Origin: a virus
Length of the DNA stretch: 37,094 bases
Strand: one strand, 5' to 3'
Virus record (IMG/VR): IMGVR_UViG_3300021963_000333
Coordinates: 1-37,094 of that record
The notes below the pieces were generated by a model. It did no database searches. It saw only the letters and a program-made list of their open reading frames with translations, and was not told where the DNA came from. Below, piece by piece: positions 7,801-15,723 of the stretch; position 1 is the stretch's first letter, and each line of letters opens with the position of its first letter. The position numbers and the translations under genes are program-made.

Positions 7801-8815
7801 CTGCATCCGCTCCAGTAGTTGGTCTAGAACCAGGGGTAATACTTAATCTACCAGTAGTATTAAACGTCATTGAATTTAATGCACCATTACCAGTATTGCT
7901 CCAATCACCATATGGATTGCCTGTAGTCCAACTAAATTGTGCGCCTGTATATAACGCATTTGCACTTGTGTTTAATGCGCCTGTACCACCTAAACGCACA
8001 GTATAAGTTGCTGCCAATGCATTTGTATTACCATTATATGCATAGTATGAGTTTTGCTCTAATGTATCACTTGCACCAACACTAGTTGTTGTAGTTGTAT
8101 TACCACGTGTACGCAATACTACTTTTGCTGGAACAGTTGTACCTGCACGACTTACTTGTTCATAATAGCTGATGTTTGCGCTTGGCGGCGCATTTGTAGT
8201 AATAGATATACCATTAGGTGTAAATCTTGTTATTGGATCAGTGGGAAATGTATCATTAATAGTTAAGCTTACTAGATTGCCTAAGCTTGTAATATTTGGT
8301 TGTGCGTTAACAGTTACATTACCTGCATATGCGGCAAAGTTGGAACTGATGTTACCTGTTATAGGTCCCCATACACCAACGCCATTTAGATAATTTGCGC
8401 TATTACCATCTAAATCTATTGTTGCAATATTACCTATACCTACAACATTACTTACATCTACACTGAATGCCTCACCTGCAAAGTTTGCATAGTTAGCATA
8501 GTTAGCTGTATTACTAGTATCAATACCAGTTAAAAAAGCACCATTACCAAAATAATAATCTGCTGTAATATTACCACTTGCTACAATATTAGTAATAGTA
8601 TTGCCGCCGTCAGTGCCAGCATTTAAAAAACGTTCAACATTGGCATTGCCATAACTTGTAGTTGCTGTAACTGGCGCACCTGCTCCACTATACAATGTAG
8701 TTAAGTTTTTACTTGGTATTGTTCCAGCTACATTCGGAACAACCGTCGTTGTAATAACGGTATCTTTACCGCCACCGTATAATGATGTTAAGTTGTTTGA
8801 TGAAATGTTAGCCAT
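4871..8815 (-). CDS. Giant tail-fibre protein with duplicated module and YadA-like head repeats
   Basis: A 1314-aa low-complexity, Asn/Gly/Thr-rich fibre protein. The N-terminus carries a short duplicated motif (NLTSLYGGG, NLTTLYSGA). Two homologous modules of about 250 aa follow, roughly residues 198-445 and 685-938. They share YNGNTN(A/I)LAA, YTGAQ and VDSSYVAN(N/D)A. Between them (about 485-620) is a beta domain with KGTPVYVTG and GDELYVGATGG, reminiscent of DUF2190-like capsid or tail decoration proteins. Residues about 1048-1165 are repeats of the AIGANAG/SIGDYAG type, as in the left-handed beta-roll of YadA-type trimeric adhesins. The C-terminal 100 aa probably form the trimeric tip. 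It is followed by the LamG protein. The function is host attachment; the fold of the modules is inference. Confidence 0.8.
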   Translation of the reverse strand: MANISSNNLTSLYGGGKDTVITTTVVPNVAGTIPSKNLTTLYSGAGAPVTATTSYGNANVERFLNAGTDGGNTITNIVASGNITADYYFGNGAFLTGIDTSNTANYANYANFAGEAFSVDVSNVVGIGNIATIDLDGNSANYLNGVGVWGPITGNISSNFAAYAGNVTVNAQPNITSLGNLVSLTINDTFPTDPITRFTPNGISITTNAPPSANISYYEQVSRAGTTVPAKVVLRTRGNTTTTTSVGASDTLEQNSYYAYNGNTNALAATYTVRLGGTGALNTSANALYTGAQFSWTTGNPYGDWSNTGNGALNSMTFNTTGRLSITPGSRPTTGADAGIFNLSDFGNSTGAQYASGIYQNKARGDSSDPLSVEPNDEVAKWRFVPNNGNATTTVPAQIRTVVDSSYVANNAYVPMNISIEPTTDINTRSVSTFYGNGLVTFPDSVIATGNLTVANANLGNLAVANFFSGDGGLLSNIAGANVAGAVTVRTEVKNTSGGILTKGTPVYVTGTVGASPVVEVSASRADTASTMGCIGLLEDTLAIGATGYSVSVGALRQYDTSLFASGDELYVGATGGITNVRPTNNNIVQSVGVAGRISSTSGSVEVNIWNVYSLPNLENGNIWVGDSGNGYPAQVVLSTSNVGNSNFANYAGNVTVAAQPNITTTGNLLYLNVRDSSNTSGTIRQFAPNTVTFASPLGSNVAYDLAAIYSPNASANVAKNIIIRSRGNVASPATVVNGDRIVQHGYFVYNGNTNILAASETLSLSGTVNSNSNAVYTGAQWTMTVGNPAGDIGNTTATSGFNQLALTNSGAVTINPGTAPNVSLGQTTSSLLITNYGQSTANLVRAGGLNFQKSRGNRDNVQTVQPGDHVGVSYFTAYSNGAYQSSNVAQYRVVVDSSYVANDAIVPLYHQFQTVANVGNVATFLNTTFYSNGRAEFPGNVYAGAGQVTAGNLNVVGTSYLGAVGNITITGGSSGYVLSTDGSGGLSWVAQSGGSGNGAGISNGTSNVNIATVNGNVTVGVAGNANVATFTGTGLVLGNLTLNSSNVQLGANSGVGSPGSNRVAIGANAGSSNSGSFTVSIGDYAGLATQGDGAIAIGYNSGFSGMGNSSIAIGANAGTGGTGLKSIMIGDYATASNANVISIGANAGRGAGSQGNNSIVLNATGANLQTTTANTFTVKPIRSATGGNVLYYDSTTGEITFSTLGNLSLVQFQETVLASANTSTSITPDVATGTIFRYTANNNFTFNSLTNAVAGSSATVIITQDGTGSRLLSSTMKFAGASKTLSTAAGAIDIIGVFYDGSTYYASLTKGYA

Positions 8816-8823
8816 ACTTTATT

Positions 8824-10008
8824 TTACTTTATGTTATATTGACGATATTGTCTAGGTTGCCATACACTAGTTAATCTAGTATGACCACCACTCCATTTGC
8901 CAAGATTGTTTTGATCTTCAACAATCTGCCAAGCATTTTCAAACTTTGTTGAATAAATGCCAGCATCTTCACTATTGTGACGTTTGATGTAATATTCACG
9001 CAACGTTGCATAAACATAACCTTCAGCCCAAGTTTGTAATACTGCATTGTTTTGTACTGTTTGGTTAGTTATATAAACATCAGTAACATCTCCATCAGTA
9101 ATACTTGTACCACTGATTGTTATTGTAGTACCAGATGGTACTGCTGTTACTGTAACTTGTGTGCTTGTACCAAAACTTCCAGTACCAGCAGTTGCAGTCA
9201 ATGTGTCACCTACACTAACACTGCTACTATCATCAACAGTTAATGTTGCAGTAGAACCTGTACTACTAGAAATAGTACTAGTAGCATCAACTAATGTATC
9301 ATCTAATGGCGCAAACAATAATGGCCAAGCTTTATAGTAATACATATTGATAAGATCACCTTCAGCAACATATGGTAAAAACTCATAGTTGCTACCTACT
9401 TCACTGAACTTACCACGAATAACTGCTGGTACATTAACTGGTTGCAAATATAGTTGTGCAATCATACTTTGTGTAATGATATCTCTATCACCAATACGAT
9501 CATAAACGATCCAAGGACCTGTTTGACTACTTGCTGATCCAACAGTTGTAAATGTAATTGTTCCACTGACTTCGCCAGCATTAGCTACAGTTAATGTAAT
9601 AACACTACCTATAGTACTACTTGCTGCCGCATTTACAGTGCAACCTGCGCCAATGCCAGTACCAGTTACGACCATACCAACTTGTATTGTTTGATTAGGT
9701 ATACTTGTTAATGTGATGGTTGTTTCACCACTATTACCTGTACAAGTTGCAGTTGTTGTATATTGTTGTCCTTGTTTGAAAAACAATATAGGTTTGTTCA
9801 TATCACCTGGAATAGGTATTTGACCCAAACTATTAACTACACCAATATTTTCTGGTGCATATGGATCACATCGTAATGCTGGTAGTTCAATGTTACGCAT
9901 TGACAACTCAGCCATAAAGATACATTGCTTTATTTCTGTATCATTTGTACTACCTGTGAAGTCTTTGATGAATGTTACTAGGTCATCACCTGTTGGGATT
10001 ACAAACAT
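8824..10008 (-). CDS. Head-tail connector/adaptor-like protein with two inserted beta domains
   Basis: A 394-aa protein. The flanking segments are helical and aromatic: residues 1-50 with LVTFIKDFTG and IKQCIFMAEL, and 315-394 with WAEGYVYATLREYY and HNSEDAGIYSTKFENAW. They resemble the helical adaptor or gp11-like connector proteins of podoviruses. Two Ser/Thr-rich beta segments (about 84-157 and 232-310), with patterns such as GETTITLTSI and STATLTVDDSS, interrupt this core and look like Ig-like surface insertions. The start follows an AAGGACA site inside the end of the preceding gene. Its position downstream of the capsid and ahead of the fibre supports a connector or tail role. Exact identity is uncertain. 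Confidence 0.6.
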   Translation of the reverse strand: MFVIPTGDDLVTFIKDFTGSTNDTEIKQCIFMAELSMRNIELPALRCDPYAPENIGVVNSLGQIPIPGDMNKPILFFKQGQQYTTTATCTGNSGETTITLTSIPNQTIQVGMVVTGTGIGAGCTVNAAASSTIGSVITLTVANAGEVSGTITFTTVGSASSQTGPWIVYDRIGDRDIITQSMIAQLYLQPVNVPAVIRGKFSEVGSNYEFLPYVAEGDLINMYYYKAWPLLFAPLDDTLVDATSTISSSTGSTATLTVDDSSSVSVGDTLTATAGTGSFGTSTQVTVTAVPSGTTITISGTSITDGDVTDVYITNQTVQNNAVLQTWAEGYVYATLREYYIKRHNSEDAGIYSTKFENAWQIVEDQNNLGKWSGGHTRLTSVWQPRQYRQYNIK

Positions 10009-10011
10009 ATT

Positions 10012-10587
10012 TTAATGTCCTTGAAAGTATTTCTTTTCGCCACTCTTTGTGGGATATGGTACGTCTACTGGAATAGGTAACTTACCACCTGGGTAGCAAA
10101 CATATTGTGGATATTCTTGTTGTACTACACGATAAAACTGTGCTTTTAATGTTCTATCGTTTTTAAGTGCTGTCCAAGGAATTCCACCAAAATATTGGTC
10201 ACTAATACGAATACTAATAACTTTTGGTAGTTCCATCCATTTCCATCCTAATGTGCCATCAGGCATTAATGGAGCTAATGGATCAGGGATACCCTGTTCA
10301 GCACACATACGATAATGCTTGCAATGATCCAATATGGCTTGGGTATTTAGTTGCTCTCGTTTAATATAGAACTTGCCGTCCTCACGACCTGTAGTAACAA
10401 TAATGTTATTGCTTTTGTTAGCTTCTGTGCGTTTCCAATCGCCCTTCATTGAGCGATATAAATCGTCATTTTGTAGTAGTCTATCAGCCAAGCCATTATC
10501 AGTAGTAATCATACCACCATTGTCTTGTCTATAGTAGTTAAAGTTTTTTTCTGGATCTGTATCGTCCAAGTATTCAGGATTATTCAT
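10012..10587 (-). CDS. Hypothetical virion-module protein (191 aa)
   Basis: A soluble protein with many aromatic and charged residues and no recognised motif (segments FNYYRQDNGGMI, GWKWMELPKVISIRI, FYRVVQQEYPQYVCYPGG). It is the first gene after the capsid terminator and ends 3 nt before the connector-like gene, so a head-completion or neck role is plausible. The ATG at 10587 has no Shine-Dalgarno match. Instead an ATAAATAC element ends 5 nt before the start, an arrangement repeated at 22365 and 22015. Earlier in-frame starts would run into the terminator, so this start looks right. Confidence 0.65.
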   Translation of the reverse strand: MNNPEYLDDTDPEKNFNYYRQDNGGMITTDNGLADRLLQNDDLYRSMKGDWKRTEANKSNNIIVTTGREDGKFYIKREQLNTQAILDHCKHYRMCAEQGIPDPLAPLMPDGTLGWKWMELPKVISIRISDQYFGGIPWTALKNDRTLKAQFYRVVQQEYPQYVCYPGGKLPIPVDVPYPTKSGEKKYFQGH

Positions 10588-10606
10588 AGTATGTATTTAT
10601 GATAAT

Positions 10607-10640
10607 AAAAAAGGGTACTTCTTATAAAGAAGCACCCCTT
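10607..10640 (-). terminator. Intrinsic terminator after the major capsid gene
   Basis: Minus-strand RNA forms a stem of about 12 bp (GGGGUGCUUCUU, 10638-10627, with AAGAAGUACCCU, 10623-10612, including G-U pairs) and a tight loop, then runs into a U-rich tract (10612-10607). It sits 25 nt after the capsid stop and 20 nt before the next start. It would let capsid mRNA accumulate above the distal tail genes. Confidence 0.8.
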
Positions 10641-10664
10641 TGTAGGTTACAATATAATCAATGA

Positions 10665-11837
10665 TTAAGGTGTAACGTCGCCTGCACCAAAGTTCACACG
10701 ACTTACCAATGCACTTGGACGTGCGCCTGGCAATGAAGATTGAGCTGTTGTACCAGCTTCAATGTTGTTCAACATACCAACACCAGCTGGGTTGCGAACA
10801 ATCAATGTACCTTCCATAATGAACTGATCTAATGAAGCGTCAGCATTACTGAATACTTCATTGTTAGGTCCTAGGTCACGCAATGCACCCCACTGAACAA
10901 CATCTTCGTTTAAGAAGTATATTGAGTTAGGTGTTACTTGGTCCATAATCCAGCTATCATAGATTTCGTATGTATAGTTGAAGTCACCTTCGTATGTAGC
11001 GATTGTGTCACCACGCTCACTGTTTACACGATTGATACCACGTGATTGAGCGATGTTATCGCTGATAGATGTACGTAGTGATGTTGGAGCAACAACAGAA
11101 CGGATCTTAGCGTTGTAACGCTGTTCAGCAACAGTTACCAACTGCTTGTACAATGCTGGTGAGAAGTACTGGTTAGTAAATGTACCTGCATAGTAGTAGC
11201 TACCATTAGCATAAATGCGTAATGCGTTAGAGATTTGTGTTGCGCTGTCTGTATCTTCGTTATTAGCGAATGTGTCCAAACCACTCAATGTACCACTAAC
11301 TGTGTTGAAACTCATTGTACCTGCGAAAGATGCCAATGAACCCATACGACGGCCTGTTTGACCACTTGGTAAGCCTGAAGCTGTACCTGTTTGACCAGCA
11401 TACTTAGTACCGATTTGGTCAGCACGAACTAGTTGTAGTTCAACGTCAAACATTAGTTCAATCAACTGCTTAACTTCTTGGTAAGCTTGTGGGTCACCAC
11501 CAGATTGCATAACAGCACGTGCAGTACCTGAAGCGGCAATAACTGTACTGAAAATCTGTGTGTAGTTACCTAAGTTGTAACGCTGATTGCTTTCTGCTTG
11601 TGATGTAGAAACAGCGGCACCTTCAACTTGAGCTTGAACGCCTGGAGTACGATAGATATCGTCTGTCCATAATGGTAGTGTAGAATTGACTTTGCGCTTC
11701 TTGCTCATTGCCATATTCAAAACTGGGGTATCGTCTTTTACACGATTGGATACATCTAAATCTAAGTCTTTAACAACGATATCACTGCCGTATGCTGTTG
11801 TACCGTTACCAATTTGACTGGTTGTAATTTCTGCCAT
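10665..11837 (-). CDS. Major capsid protein (HK97 fold, SU10-like)
   Basis: A 390-aa protein that would form the icosahedral shell. The N-terminus (DLDLDVSNRVKDDTPVLNMA) and the following SKKRKVNSTLPLWTDDIYR match the opening of SU10-type capsid proteins (residues about 24-64). The central part has the expected mixed helices and strands (YFSPALYKQLVTVAEQRY) and a late strand IMEGTLIVRNPAG. Its place directly after portal and scaffold and before a terminator is classic. It has the only perfect AAGGAG site I noted among these genes (about 6 nt from the ATG), as expected for the most abundant virion protein. No protease gene is visible, so it is probably not N-terminally processed. Confidence 0.85.
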   Translation of the reverse strand: MAEITTSQIGNGTTAYGSDIVVKDLDLDVSNRVKDDTPVLNMAMSKKRKVNSTLPLWTDDIYRTPGVQAQVEGAAVSTSQAESNQRYNLGNYTQIFSTVIAASGTARAVMQSGGDPQAYQEVKQLIELMFDVELQLVRADQIGTKYAGQTGTASGLPSGQTGRRMGSLASFAGTMSFNTVSGTLSGLDTFANNEDTDSATQISNALRIYANGSYYYAGTFTNQYFSPALYKQLVTVAEQRYNAKIRSVVAPTSLRTSISDNIAQSRGINRVNSERGDTIATYEGDFNYTYEIYDSWIMDQVTPNSIYFLNEDVVQWGALRDLGPNNEVFSNADASLDQFIMEGTLIVRNPAGVGMLNNIEAGTTAQSSLPGARPSALVSRVNFGAGDVTP

Positions 11838-11873
11838 TTTATTCTCCTTGAATGTTATATATAGGCTATATTT

Positions 11874-13043
11874 TTATCTACCACCTCTACCGCTACGAAT
11901 TTGATTAAGTCGTTGCACTAGTAGGTTGTCTGCGGCTTTTTTATCACCACTCTTGGCTTGTTCACGTAGTTTGCTCAAGTCATCACCACCACTATTTTTT
12001 TGTGTTGATGATCCGCGTCTTTGTGTTAACGCAGCCATACTACTTCCAGCACTCTTGGTAGAGGGTTTATCTCTATAGCGTAATCCATCTCTTACTAAAC
12101 TTAGTAAGTTCTCATCACTACTGATGAGATCAATGTTTGGAACTCCAGGAATAATCTCTTGTTTGGCTTGAGGCCATAACTTTGAAACTTTTTCTCGTAC
12201 TTCGTTATAGACATATTCGTTTTTCAACTCTTTGTCTGTAAAACTCTTACGAGCCTGTTCTAATCGTTCACTTACTTGTTGAGCACGAACTTGTCTAAAC
12301 TGGTCTACCATTGGCTTCATTTGACCTATTACAGCCTGTTGTTGCCTGATATACTGTTCATTCTGTTGCATCGCTGCCTGAATCCTTGCTATTTGAGCAG
12401 GGTCTCTAGTCTGTGCTAACTGTTGTTGAAATGTACTTTGATAACCTTGTGTTTTAACAATTTCATCATAAGCACCTTGCAACTTAGGTTGAACGGTGAA
12501 TTCCATCGCTAAAGTTAAACCTTCTTGCCTTGCTTGAGTTTCCTTTAAGTACTCGTCAAACTCTGCTTTCTGTATTTTTAACTCTCTAGCTTCCTCGTGT
12601 ATTGCAGATCCCTGACCTAATATTGCCGCGGCTTTCTTTGCATCAATGACGACTTCTTTACCATTTCGCATAAACTTGAACTTAGCGTTCGGATTAGTCT
12701 CTGCAAACTCAATAAAGTCAATCAGTTCATCTGTTGTAGAATTTGTACTGTCAGTAGTTACCTGTTCTTCAACTGGGCTATCTGCTTCCAAATTGTCGCT
12801 AGCATTATCAATGTCGCTGGTTTCAGCAACTTCGGCTTCAGCATCATCGCTGGGTGCCACAGGGCTTGAAGTTTCTGCCGACTCCTCATTACCTGTTGCA
12901 GTCTGTTCAGTAGCACGAATAAGATTACGCTGTGTGTTTTCACGCATTGCGGTCATTTTCGCGGCTATACTATCTAAACTAGGGACTGCACTTTGATTAG
13001 TGACCGCACCAGTATCGGTGTTAGGACTTATCGTTGTTTCCAT
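11874..13043 (-). CDS. Scaffolding protein
   Basis: A 389-aa protein between portal and capsid genes. The N-terminal third is acidic, Ser/Thr-rich and disordered (ESAETSSPVAPSDDAEAEVA). A short folded element carries KFKFMRNGKEVVIDAKKAAA (near residues 120-140). Long Gln-rich, highly helical segments follow (about 170-265). The C-terminal tail is basic (QRRGSSTQKN, RLNQIRSGRGGR). An acidic, helical protein with a basic C-terminus is the usual architecture of podovirus scaffolds such as T7 gp9 and P22 gp8, whose C-terminus contacts the coat protein. Enzymatic motifs are absent. Confidence 0.75.
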   Translation of the reverse strand: METTISPNTDTGAVTNQSAVPSLDSIAAKMTAMRENTQRNLIRATEQTATGNEESAETSSPVAPSDDAEAEVAETSDIDNASDNLEADSPVEEQVTTDSTNSTTDELIDFIEFAETNPNAKFKFMRNGKEVVIDAKKAAAILGQGSAIHEEARELKIQKAEFDEYLKETQARQEGLTLAMEFTVQPKLQGAYDEIVKTQGYQSTFQQQLAQTRDPAQIARIQAAMQQNEQYIRQQQAVIGQMKPMVDQFRQVRAQQVSERLEQARKSFTDKELKNEYVYNEVREKVSKLWPQAKQEIIPGVPNIDLISSDENLLSLVRDGLRYRDKPSTKSAGSSMAALTQRRGSSTQKNSGGDDLSKLREQAKSGDKKAADNLLVQRLNQIRSGRGGR

Positions 13044-13056
13044 TTATTTTTCTTTC

Positions 13057-13404
13057 TTAATCTAATTGCTCGGGCACTTCATTTGTGTTACCGAGCTTAC
13101 TTTTCAAATATACTGCTCGTTTAAGAGAAGTAATGAAACTATCTATGCCAACAAGTTCGTTACATAACGCTACTCGCTGTGCATTATCGTCTGGAGTATG
13201 ACCTCTTATGTTTGCTAAAACGTCATTTACTTCAAACTTCCAATGATGTATAAACATTGCCAAATCTCTATTTTTCAACAATGCTTCTGCTTGACTTCCA
13301 TAATGTCTAACTCTATCAGCTTGTGATGCTGTTAGTTTCTTAATATTACTTAAATCAACTGTTAATCTATTATTATAAAACTCTGTCGTTTCTTCGTTAA
13401 TCAT
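13057..13404 (-). CDS. Hypothetical protein between portal and scaffold
   Basis: A 115-aa, largely helical protein (SNIKKLTASQADRVRHYGSQ, FIHHWKFEVNDVL, FITSLKRAVYLKSKL) with a flexible acidic end. Its start follows an AATAGGAT ribosome site and a TATAAATAC element at 13420-13428. Genes here in comparable phages are often small head-assembly factors, but I recognise no family. Confidence 0.65.
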   Translation of the reverse strand: MINEETTEFYNNRLTVDLSNIKKLTASQADRVRHYGSQAEALLKNRDLAMFIHHWKFEVNDVLANIRGHTPDDNAQRVALCNELVGIDSFITSLKRAVYLKSKLGNTNEVPEQLD

Positions 13405-13436
13405 TTCAAATCCTATTCTGTATTTATACCAATATA

Positions 13437-15698
13437 TTAACTATAAACTTTTGGCTTTCCTTGCGCTAATGCCATATAGTCAAGTTGCGATTCCGCATCT
13501 TGTCCAGTCATTTCTGCTTGTATTTGCTGAGCCTTAACTGTATCTAAGTTGGCACTTGCAAGTTGTTTCTTAGCTTCTGGTGTTGGCTCTTTATTCTTCA
13601 TAGCTTCAGCACCTTGCTTAATCATTTGTTCTACTTCGTCATCACTTGGTAGATATGTATCGCAATCTTTTACGCCAAGAACATATAATGTATCAGCAAA
13701 TGGCTTCTTAACTTTTTGATATACTTCTTTAGTTAATGTACCTGCCGCTACCATACTTGTAGTTGTTTGATATAAATCACTTTGACATTTTTGAATGATT
13801 TGTAATCTACCCAATGCGTTTTCTTCACTCATCATACCAATGCTTAGTTCTGTATGAATTTGTTTTCTGTCGCAGAAGTTCATATCATCCCAAGCTTGAT
13901 AATCTAAGAACACTGGCTGCTTATCTGGGTGGAAGTTTTGCGCTAATTTCTTAACACCATAATCATCGCCATACTGTATCAATGTACGCCATACCAACCA
14001 TAATGCTTCTTTCAATCCTTCAGCACTATTGCGTATTGTATTATCTTGTATGATTTGATTAGGTGTCAGTGCAAGTTGTAGTTTAATACCACTATTACCT
14101 GCTGCCATAACTTCTGGATTGAATACATCACTAGGTGTAGTCATACCTACCATTGCCATTGTGTCTTGTTGAATGCGGTTCATCGCAACTTCCAAGAATT
14201 GTAAGTTTCCGCTTGGAGGAGGCACTTGATAGATATCTTTTGCTGGATCAAACTTGCTGTCTAAGATAAAGATAGCGGCTTCGCCATCTTGTAACATCTC
14301 AAAGTCTAATCTGTCTGGCTTAACGCCTAAACGAGGAGTGGCAGTTAATAATCCTAATTGTATCTCGGCACGGGCGGCAGATGTGTTGTATTCTTGCATA
14401 GGAATAACGCTTTCAGCGATACTCATACCATAGAAGTTGCCTGGCAAGGGCTTGGGACACATATTAGCAACTGGAATAAATTCCACTTCTTTCGCACTGA
14501 TTATATAACTGCCACTATAAATCAACTCAACTAATTCTAATTCTCCATCACCATCAATATCATATTTGTTCCATACTGTAACGATAGATACTTGACGACT
14601 ATCTGGGTCAGCACTTGCCGCTGAACTAACTGGAATACCCATAACAGGTACGCTATCACGTGCGTGAATAGCTAAGTTGTTTAATACTGAACCTGCTTGA
14701 TAAGCACCGTTCATATTATATTCTGCGTGTTCTCTAAATTGTTCTAAGTTAATACCTGGATATAATTCAGTTGCTTCCTGAATAGTCATTGGATCATAAT
14801 AACCACAGAATGGTTGATCTTTCATTTCAGGTACTGTAGGATCACAGATCCAATAGTGTTGAGCGATAGGAACGAACTTGATATTGATGCTATAACCAGT
14901 TAGTTTATATTTGGCTGCGTAAATTGTATTCCTATTGATAGCATCATTCAATACAGTTTGTTCTGCATCCAACATCATATCTGCTTGGTCAAACTGTTCA
15001 TCCAATTCACTTTCACCTTGTAGTGTAGCAACGAACTCATCTAGTTTTGCTTGTCCAATGTTGGATTTCTCTTGACCTAAGTTTTGTTGTATTTCAGCCA
15101 ATGCTTTTTGCATATCAACACTAATTCTACGTTTACCTTGACGTAATGTTGTTAATCCACTTTCAGCGGCTTGTTGTTCAAATGCACGTAGTTGATCTAA
15201 TGTACCTTGTGTCTCTACATATCTAGTAATAGGATCACGGATGGGTTTAATCATCATCATACCATTCTTGTGCATATTAGCATCCATAATCCAACGCTCT
15301 AAAATAAAGTGTGGATCATTCATTTGATTAACAACTTTGCTAACCATATCAGTTGCTTGTCTTGCGGCGATTTCATCATCTTCTGTGTCTGCTACAAACT
15401 CAAAGTTGATTTCGCCATTGGGCATTAGACCTTTAGCAATAACTGCTGTTGCATAATCTACAACTGGTTTAACACTTGGGTGAATATAGTCAATGCCGTT
15501 TACTGGAGCTGTACTATCAGTTACCGCGAGACACAAATAGTGATAATCGCTGGCTCTGTTAACGGCATTTTTTGTTCCTAAGTAACGCAAGTAAGATGCC
15601 ATTTTGACATCCATCAAGTTCTTCATACGAACGAAATTTGCGTTTATTTTTCTATTTTGGTTGATGAACTCAACGGGGATATTTTTAATATCTAACAT
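13437..15698 (-). CDS. Portal protein (P22-like, large)
   Basis: A 753-aa dodecameric portal candidate, the DNA channel at the capsid vertex and docking point for the terminase. Recognisable segments are HPSVKPVVDYATAVIAKGL near residue 75, the WIMDANMHKNGMMMIKPI region near 140-157, the long clip/stem area with KPLPGNFYGMSIAESVIPMQ near 412-431, and a helical crown with VKKLAQNFHPDKQ and YLPSDDEVEQMIKQGAEAM. Size is close to P22 gp1 and larger than the T7 type. It is followed by the 115-aa gene, scaffold and capsid, and preceded by a glycosyltransferase-like gene. The C-terminal 90 residues are charged and helical, compatible with a P22-like barrel. Confidence 0.85.
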   Translation of the reverse strand: MLDIKNIPVEFINQNRKINANFVRMKNLMDVKMASYLRYLGTKNAVNRASDYHYLCLAVTDSTAPVNGIDYIHPSVKPVVDYATAVIAKGLMPNGEINFEFVADTEDDEIAARQATDMVSKVVNQMNDPHFILERWIMDANMHKNGMMMIKPIRDPITRYVETQGTLDQLRAFEQQAAESGLTTLRQGKRRISVDMQKALAEIQQNLGQEKSNIGQAKLDEFVATLQGESELDEQFDQADMMLDAEQTVLNDAINRNTIYAAKYKLTGYSINIKFVPIAQHYWICDPTVPEMKDQPFCGYYDPMTIQEATELYPGINLEQFREHAEYNMNGAYQAGSVLNNLAIHARDSVPVMGIPVSSAASADPDSRQVSIVTVWNKYDIDGDGELELVELIYSGSYIISAKEVEFIPVANMCPKPLPGNFYGMSIAESVIPMQEYNTSAARAEIQLGLLTATPRLGVKPDRLDFEMLQDGEAAIFILDSKFDPAKDIYQVPPPSGNLQFLEVAMNRIQQDTMAMVGMTTPSDVFNPEVMAAGNSGIKLQLALTPNQIIQDNTIRNSAEGLKEALWLVWRTLIQYGDDYGVKKLAQNFHPDKQPVFLDYQAWDDMNFCDRKQIHTELSIGMMSEENALGRLQIIQKCQSDLYQTTTSMVAAGTLTKEVYQKVKKPFADTLYVLGVKDCDTYLPSDDEVEQMIKQGAEAMKNKEPTPEAKKQLASANLDTVKAQQIQAEMTGQDAESQLDYMALAQGKPKVYS

Positions 15699-15723
15699 AG
15701 TGGGGATTTACCTTCAGTATAGA

